Source: JAAYLC01 sp035654795 | GTDB lineage: Bacteria > Bacteroidota > Bacteroidia > Flavobacteriales > Flavobacteriaceae | Assembly: GCA_035654795.1 (NCBI GenBank) | Contig: DASRWC010000040.1 | Location: forward strand, 1-43,010 | DNA length: 43,010 nucleotides | Reading direction: 5' to 3' | Part shown: positions 42,335-43,010 of the stretch, piece after piece | Layout: every line of letters begins with the position of its first letter | How positions within the stretch are numbered: position 1 is the stretch's first letter | Made by a program: the position numbers and the translations under genes | Notes under the pieces: model-generated | Told to the model about the DNA's origin: nothing | Database searches by the model: none | Seen by the model: the letters and a program-made list of their open reading frames with translations, nothing else

Positions 42335-43010
42335 ATGATAAGGGTTTTTGTTTTATTAATATGTTTTTATTTTGGTTTTTTTAATGTTTATGGACAGGTA
42401 GGAATTGGGACAGACAATCCTCATACTTCAAGTGCATTGGATGTTACCTCCACAACCAAGGGGATTTTAATTCCCCGGGTTTCTCTTACAGGTAGTTATA
42501 ATTCTTCCCCGGTTACTTCGCCGGCCATAGGGCTTCTGGTATTCAATACCAATACCGCATCCGACGTTACACCGGGATTTTATTTTTGGTCCGGTTCGCT
42601 ATGGAAAGCTTTATCCGGTGGAGGGAGTCAGGGAACCGGAAATGCATGGAGTCTTCAGGGAAATGTTGTTTCAGACAATGATTTTATAGGAACAATACAG
42701 AACTATAACCCTTTAAAATTTAAAATTAATGGAAACAATTTCGGCCAATTTCATCCCGGTGGAGGTATAGCACTCGGATTGGGTGCTACAAGTAATGCTG
42801 ACAATGCAATTGCAATAGGAACTTCATCTGCAGCCGGAACCTCCAATTCGGTGGCTATAGGGCACTCTGCATCCACTGCAGGGAGCAATCTGTCAATAGC
42901 AATAGGGATGGATTCGAAAGTTACAGATCATCAGTCAACGGCACTGGGATACAATACAAATGCAAATGGACACTCCTCTGTAGCCTTGGGAAGTGGAGCT
43001 TCAGCTGGAG
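42335..43010 (+). CDS. Secreted surface protein with YadA-head-like repeats (5' part, cut by window end)
   Basis: The reading frame is open from the ATG at 42335 to the end of the window (225 codons, no stop). A signal peptide (MIRVFVLLICFYFGFFNVYGQ, cleavage about residue 20-21) is followed by the segment VGIGTDNPHTSSALDVTS. That segment is common at the start of Bacteroidota tail-fibre-like proteins. From about residue 150 there are repeats of 14-16 residues with the cores AIAIGTSS, SVAIGHSA, SIAIGMDS, STALGYNT and SVALGSGA, as in the left-handed beta-roll head of trimeric adhesins. The C-terminus and anchoring domain are outside the window. Confidence 0.8.
   Translation, partial: MIRVFVLLICFYFGFFNVYGQVGIGTDNPHTSSALDVTSTTKGILIPRVSLTGSYNSSPVTSPAIGLLVFNTNTASDVTPGFYFWSGSLWKALSGGGSQGTGNAWSLQGNVVSDNDFIGTIQNYNPLKFKINGNNFGQFHPGGGIALGLGATSNADNAIAIGTSSAAGTSNSVAIGHSASTAGSNLSIAIGMDSKVTDHQSTALGYNTNANGHSSVALGSGASAG

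Noticed and set aside
42780..43010. CRISPR-like short repeats at the right end
   Set aside because: The periodicity is at protein level (14-16-residue YadA-head motifs) with divergent DNA. There are no conserved direct repeats with spacers.

Overview
The window looks like a chromosomal segment of a member of the Bacteroidota, most likely class Flavobacteriia (a Flavobacteriaceae-like genome). The evidence is the visibly AT-rich DNA, weak Shine-Dalgarno sequences, repeated Bacteroidota-type promoter boxes (-7 TAnnTTTG with a TTG about 16-21 bases upstream), a DUF3467 gene directly after rpoC, a DUF6952 gene, and typical flavobacterial versions of LptF, LolA, RibB and FtsK. No phage, insertion sequence, CRISPR array or rRNA operon was seen. 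Almost everything is housekeeping DNA. The more unusual content is a set of pterin genes between about 19 and 26 kb and a repeat-rich surface protein cut by the right edge.

Region 1 (1-13.96 kb, all +) is the translation/transcription supercluster: tRNA-Thr(TGT), tRNA-Tyr(GTA), tRNA-Gly(TCC), tRNA-Thr(GGT), tuf, tRNA-Trp(CCA), secE, nusG, rplK, rplA, rplJ, rplL, rpoB, rpoC, then a DUF3467 gene. The tRNA-tufB-secE-nusG order is the one known from E. coli. Hairpins lie after tuf, between rplL and rpoB, and between rpoB and rpoC. A clear terminator follows rpoC, and the promoter of the DUF3467 gene is embedded in it.

Region 2 (14-24 kb) is mixed. It holds an orphan secreted protein, a fused ADP-forming acyl-CoA synthetase and RF3 (prfC). 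An overlapping idi / PTPS / manA operon follows, then a small conserved protein, a CYTH protein with an NAD(P)-binding protein, and dinB, which has a promoter that predicts a leaderless mRNA.

Region 3 (23.4-26.8 kb, all -) is a compact run: DoxX-like membrane protein, ECF sigma factor, folE, a FolM/PTR1-like pteridine reductase, and a fused FolB/FolX-like plus FolK-like protein. FolE, FolX and FolM are the enzymes known to make tetrahydromonapterin in E. coli and Pseudomonas. Here the FolX-like domain is fused to a divergent, C-terminally short FolK domain, and a eukaryotic-type 6-pyruvoyl-tetrahydropterin synthase lies about 4 kb away. This is the most interesting group in the window.

Region 4 (27-38 kb) holds exodeoxyribonuclease III, tRNA-Ser(TGA), a PLP decarboxylase, a nitroreductase, a probable Kdo8N transaminase (KdnA), a RibB with a degenerate GTP cyclohydrolase II half, and the envelope/division genes lptF, lolA and ftsK.

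Region 5 (37.7-43 kb) holds diacylglycerol kinase with a single-cysteine thiol peroxidase, a peroxiredoxin / thioredoxin (WCGNC) / DUF6952 operon, an NhaC antiporter with a palindrome before its start, and an NlpE-like lipoprotein. The 5' end of a secreted protein with YadA-head-like repeats runs off the window. No stretch longer than about 300 bases lacks a gene.
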